From positions 496,001 through 560,000 of the forward strand of contig JACGCN010000033.1 in assembly GCA_014905825.1 (NCBI GenBank): a stretch of 64,000 bases of DNA. The letters are read 5' to 3'. Under the pieces are notes generated by a model. It saw nothing but the letters and a program-made list of their open reading frames with translations, was not told the DNA's origin and did no database searches. Of the stretch, positions 60,057 to 64,000 are shown piece by piece. A program made the position numbers and the translations under genes. Numbering within the stretch: the stretch's first letter is position 1; each line of letters opens with the position of its first letter. Origin of the DNA: Lyophyllum atratum (Eukaryota; Basidiomycota; Agaricomycetes; Agaricales; Lyophyllaceae).

Positions 60057-61799
60057 ATGTCTTCTGTCCAGACACTTAATTACAACCCGGCTGCGGCCCC
60101 GGCGTACTCGTTTCTGTCAAAACCCCCTCCGCCGCCCCAGAAGAAGCGACCCTCCCACCCTCCCCCAGCGACGCCCACTCTTCCCCACAGACGCACTACC
60201 GCCATCGCCTCCTGGGCTGCTCACGTCCAGCCCGGATCTCCCGGATCCCCACACTCTCCCCGTCGCCGCCTGTCTCTGTCCCGCTGTTCATCGGTCTCTA
60301 GCCGTCGTCCGTCCATTTCACGTACCCCGAGTCCGCGTACCACCTCGCACTCGTTCCTGGTCCTCGACACACCCTCTCCCGCAACCAAGGAGTTTGCGAT
60401 CGACCTGACCGACCTGGGCTACACCTCCGTCTTCGTCCATCTCCCCAAAACACCCAGCACACCCTCCCCCTTCCTCATGAAATCCTCCTCCGGCAAGCCC
60501 ATCAACCCCGACACCTTCCCCATCCCCCCTGCGCCGACCCGTGCACCTCCCCTCAAACGCTTCCGCTCCCTCTCCATCCTCCGCTCCCGCAACCGCTCCA
60601 CCGCGACCCTCCCCGCCTCCCCGACCAAATCCACCCGCACCTCCAAACCCCGCTCCCCCACCAAGCCTGAATCGCCGCAGATCCTCGCCGCTTCTATCGC
60701 GAAGCGCAAAAAGGCTGTATACGCGTATGCCAAGCCCGCGTCGTCGTCCACCAAGGCGAAGCCCCAGAAAGTGAGGCCGCAACTCCCGCCCTCCCTCGCG
60801 GCGGAGATCGCCCTCATGCAGTTCGCGGACGGTGGCAGCGCCGAAGCGAACATCAAAAGGCTTATGGAGGCCCATGCGCGTGCCGCAGCCCCTGCTGGTA
60901 CGAAGCCCGCCGACTCGGCCGTGGGTGATGTGTATAGGGACGGCAAGGGCGGAGTGTGGTGGGACCGGGAGGAGGAGATGGAGTATGTGCACCTCCTTGG
61001 TGGGCAGGGTGCCTCCGGAGTCCGCGGACCAGAGAAGTGGGTCTCATTTGGTGGAGAGGTCAGGGAAGGGAAGGACGAGGAGGCGGAGGATGGTGCCCTG
61101 GCTCTAGCGAGCCTTGCGGGTCTGGGGAGGAGGGACAGCGCCACCTCCACCGCCTCGACCACATCCTCGCTCGACCCGTGTAACATCATCAAACCCGCCG
61201 ACGAAGACGCCGCCCTCGTCCGCGTCCCATTCGCGCCTCTCCCCGCCGTCCCATTCGCCGCACCCGCTCCTCAACCCGCAGCAGTCCAGAAGGAGAACCA
61301 ACCCAAACGCCGCCCCACCCCCGAACCCCTCCTCACCATCCCCTCCCGCCCCCGCGCGCACCACGCCCACCTCCACGCCTCCCCCAACTTCTTCCTCCTC
61401 GATCTCAACGCGTTCAGCGTTCCCTCCACCCCGCGCACACCACATACGCCGCGCACGCCCGCCTCGCCGTACACCCGAGCCTTCCGCCCCACACGTCCCC
61501 TTCACGTCCGCACGCGCTCCTCACCCGTCCGCGCTGCGTTCCCGCATGGCCAGCGCCTGAGGGGCCCGGCACGGAGGCGCCCGGCGCCGCTGACGATCGT
61601 GGCGCATTTGCCGATGCGGGGGGTGTCCCCGGAGGTGGACGATGTGGAGATGGAGGCGAGGAGGGACTTTTTGGAGGCGTCGTTCGAGCCTGCTCCTGCT
61701 CCTGCCCCGGCTCGTGTGATGGTGCAAGAGAGGGAGGAGGGGAGGACGATTAAGAAGAAGGCGTCAAGGCCTATTTTGGCGCTTTTTGGGAGGAAGTGA
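60057..61799 (+). CDS. Hypothetical basic, proline-rich protein
   Basis: An intronless gene of 580 codons, with GC-rich third positions unlike its surroundings. The first 130 residues are Ser/Arg/Pro-rich; a short ordered-looking piece (FAIDLTDLGYTSVFVHLPKT) follows. The middle has KKAVYAYAKPASSST and a stretch LPPSLAAEIALMQFADGG with an AEANIKRLMEAHAR helix. Then comes GDVYRDGKGGVWWDREEEME, which looks like the most constrained part. The C-terminus is basic (KKKASRPILALFGRK). No signal peptide or membrane segment. I do not recognise a named family; it resembles conserved basidiomycete proteins of unknown function. A likely 5' UTR intron precedes the start. Confidence 0.72.
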   Translation: MSSVQTLNYNPAAAPAYSFLSKPPPPPQKKRPSHPPPATPTLPHRRTTAIASWAAHVQPGSPGSPHSPRRRLSLSRCSSVSSRRPSISRTPSPRTTSHSFLVLDTPSPATKEFAIDLTDLGYTSVFVHLPKTPSTPSPFLMKSSSGKPINPDTFPIPPAPTRAPPLKRFRSLSILRSRNRSTATLPASPTKSTRTSKPRSPTKPESPQILAASIAKRKKAVYAYAKPASSSTKAKPQKVRPQLPPSLAAEIALMQFADGGSAEANIKRLMEAHARAAAPAGTKPADSAVGDVYRDGKGGVWWDREEEMEYVHLLGGQGASGVRGPEKWVSFGGEVREGKDEEAEDGALALASLAGLGRRDSATSTASTTSSLDPCNIIKPADEDAALVRVPFAPLPAVPFAAPAPQPAAVQKENQPKRRPTPEPLLTIPSRPRAHHAHLHASPNFFLLDLNAFSVPSTPRTPHTPRTPASPYTRAFRPTRPLHVRTRSSPVRAAFPHGQRLRGPARRRPAPLTIVAHLPMRGVSPEVDDVEMEARRDFLEASFEPAPAPAPARVMVQEREEGRTIKKKASRPILALFGRK

Positions 61800-62654
61800 G
61801 GATGAGGAAGAAAAAGAATGATGAAAACCGACGACCTAAAATTCGGCTTGATGGACCTGGAGTCTCTCTCTTGCTTTCCCCCCCTGCTGTGGACCTTCGA
61901 CTGACGAACTGTGATTGTATGCTGTATATTGTACAACCCCCTCACCTGTACATAGACCCACCGGCGTGCCTCGCCCCGCCTCCGCATCTTGTAACTGCCA
62001 CTACTATCTATCTTACAGCTCACTTATTACCCCCCCGCGCCACCCTCGATTCCTTGCTTTGCTTTCCGTTGCTCGCTGTGTATTGTGTATCTGTAGATGG
62101 TATGGGATAACTCGAAGTGTATCTTTATGTGTATTTTTTTGTTTAATTGATGGGTTTGCTGCTTGACCTTTTCCTCTTCCTCTTAGTTTCTGCGACGTGG
62201 TTCCTCCTTATGTGACATCGCGGGTACGTAGAACCTTCTGCGATTCTTAGCTGACAAAGAACCAAAGAATTAAATGATGCAGCCCCGTGGGCTGAACAAA
62301 AAGCAAGAACCTGGTTGCCCCCGCCGAAACAACTTACAAGGAAGTGCATAAGCATGGGTTTCTGACGGTTAGAGTTGCTGATCAGTACCCAGTTGGGTGT
62401 GAGCCTGGCCTGGGCCTCTAACAAGGATAACTTTTTGGATAGTTGGATTATATTTTTTCGCGGATCGCAGGATTCTAAGCTGTGAGTCGGTGACTAGAAA
62501 CGGCGCGTCAACTTCTGGCGCTTTTTGTACTAGTCTTGGTATATTGACCGGATAGTGTGATAATCACTTGTGGCGTATGGTTTGCACGCCATATGCACGA
62601 TACACTTGATACCATTATCTACCTCGAATTGGCTGGTAGATGACCGAAACATAT
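61800..62654. other. Intergenic stretch before the third tRNA-Pro
   Basis: About 850 bases, beginning with the pyrimidine-rich 3' flank of the previous gene. No gene, repeat or further RNA was recognised. Confidence 0.5.
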
Positions 62655-62738
62655 GGCCTGATGGTCTAGTAGTATGATTCCTTGTTAGGGTGCAAACTCA
62701 AATCGAGGAGGTCCTGGGTTCAATTCCCAGTTAGGCCC
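62655..62738 (+). tRNA. tRNA-Pro(AGG) with 12-base intron
   Basis: Third copy of the proline tRNA, on the plus strand. Mature part is as in the other copies; the 12-base intron (TGCAAACTCAAA) differs in sequence from both. Anticodon AGG, acceptor GGCCTGA/TTAGGCC, discriminator C. A run of six T starts about 17 bases after the 3' end. Confidence 0.92.
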
Positions 62739-63017
62739 TTAGCTTTTGCTCGAAGTTTTTTCGACACTTGGTCTGATATGGTTGTGGTACTCCCGTATGC
62801 CAGCAACCGTCAACGTAGTAGATGGTTCGTAGTCGCAGTCGAGTCTGGAGTCTGGACAGCAAGCGGACTATCTTGCCCTCCAATTTGTGGTACATCTCAG
62901 AAACGACGTTTAGATAATCCCATGGATATATTGGACTTCCTCAGTTACCAAAGTACGTCGACGTAGATATCTGACACCTCGACCCCGGCCCAAACTCGAC
63001 CTGGAGGAGACCTACCC

Positions 63018-64000
63018 TCATGCAGCGGAAGTCGGTGGGGGCACCAGCGCCGATCCGGGTGCAGCTATTGTTCCATTACCAGGTGCAGCTGCGGCAGCAT
63101 GTACCTGGGAAGTGTAATACTCGCTATATTGCTGTTGCTGCGACGCTACCCACTCCTTAAACTGCGCCGAGTTGACATCGTAGCCATATGCAGCCCTAAA
63201 ACCACCGTTAGAAAGGACATCGAGAAAGCTAAATGCTGACCCACCAATAGGCGGTACAGGCGTCTTGGCTGGCAGCGTCCGTTCCAGGTGGTGGTGCGCC
63301 TGCGCCCACTGCTGCCGCCTGAGGCTGCGTTGGATCATATCCGTTCGCTCCTGCATCAGGTGGCGGTGGGGGTTGGTCACCAGGTGGAGGTGGAGGAGGT
63401 GCTTGGGAAGGTGGGGGAGGAGGCTGGGTATATCCCTGCTGAAGGATGAAATAGGTCAGACTCTGTATATCAGTTACCCTATATCGCGTTTTGACTGTCT
63501 GCACCGGGCTTCTATGTTCTCGTGCACATGGTGGATGTGCGCGGGGTTAGACGCAAAATAAAGAAGAAAGGCACAAACGTGATGGGTGAGAATGAGGGTG
63601 AAAAGTGCAAACAGGAGTGAAAGTAAAGGATAGAAATACTTGGGTAGAGCGAGATGAGAAGAACCTACCGCCATCGCACTGTAGGCAGCATACTGAGCTT
63701 GGGCCCGATGTAATTCCATCTGTTCCTGGTGTACTATTGCCTGAATCTTCGCATGCTCCGAGCGTACAACTAGCAGCAGGTCTTCCGCCAGCATCTTCGC
63801 GCGCGCAACTTGAGCTTCCTCAGGGCTCCTACGTGGGGAAAGGAAGATCAGGATAAGAATAAAGTTTTGGGCCAGGTAGGGGACAATCAAAACAGAAAGA
63901 AAGACTTACATGATGTGAATATATAGCGGCTCATCAGCTTCCCGCCCTGTCTCCTGGTCAATGAATCCGGATCCGATACCCTTGATCTGAACTCGGGCGC
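63018..64000 (-). CDS. KH-domain protein, KHDC4-like (3' part only)
   Basis: The gene runs off the right edge; four 3' exons are visible: 64000-63910, 63828-63669, 63438-63245 and 63195-63018. The first two encode the end of a KH domain and the helix after it: VQIKGIGSGFIDQETGREAD, then EEAQVARAKMLAEDLLLVVR and a Gln/Ala-rich helix (QMELHRAQAQYAAYSAMA). This is very close to KHDC4/BLOM7-type RNA-binding splicing factors. The tail is Pro-rich (TQPPPPPSQAPPPPPPGDQP) and ends in YGYDVNSAQFKEW and an Ala/Gln-rich stretch. The intron between the second and third visible exon is 230 bases, long for this window. The start and the first half of the KH domain are missing. Confidence 0.82.

Overview
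This window looks like nuclear DNA of a basidiomycete fungus, most likely an Agaricomycete. The evidence is the gene style: almost every gene is cut by many short GT-AG introns (about 48-70 bases, often with CTGAC/CTAAC-like branch sites). It also carries family types common in mushrooms and wood-decay fungi, namely secreted class 3 lipases, a GH5 glucanase with an EPWMLPQEW-type N-terminus and an agaricomycete-type F-box protein. All exon joins below were made by eye from splice signals, reading frame and family knowledge; no alignment or RNA evidence was available.

Layout, left to right. 1-6.7 kb: a START-like lipid-binding protein with a C-terminal membrane segment, then a LisH-domain regulator of the Flo8/Som1 type. 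8-9.9 kb: an eight-exon cytochrome P450 (minus). 11-13.9 kb: a vezatin-like (peroxisome/myosin-binding) protein (minus). 14.9-18.3 kb: two convergent single-pass membrane proteins with Ser/Thr- or Asn-rich outer domains. 18.3-20.8 kb: a gene-poor gap. 20.8-27.5 kb: a housekeeping run of tubulin cofactor B, CDC48/p97, a broken duplicate of the last two CDC48 exons, and the acyltransferase DGAT2.

27.7-43 kb is the accessory part: a family of class 3 secreted lipases (three intact, one pseudogene, one small remnant), a lectin-like pseudogene with two in-frame amber codons, a small unknown gene and a GH5 exo-beta-1,3-glucanase. 43.7-53.5 kb is again conserved: a coiled-coil protein, an FMP52-like reductase gene carrying a premature stop, a YTP1-like membrane protein and the long-form tRNase Z. 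53.5-64 kb holds an 893-bp non-autonomous DNA transposon with perfect 18-bp inverted ends and 8-bp target duplications, three intron-containing tRNA-Pro(AGG) genes, one intact F-box gene with two decayed copies, a conserved unknown protein, and the 3' part of a KH-domain splicing-factor-like gene that runs off the window.

There is no operon logic. Functional themes are secreted degradation of lipids and glucan (lipases, GH5), lipid handling (START, DGAT2, P450), and RNA/protein quality control (tRNase Z, CDC48). The most notable structures are the hAT-like element, the lipase family with its decaying members, the tRNA/F-box segmental duplications and the CDC48 tail duplication.
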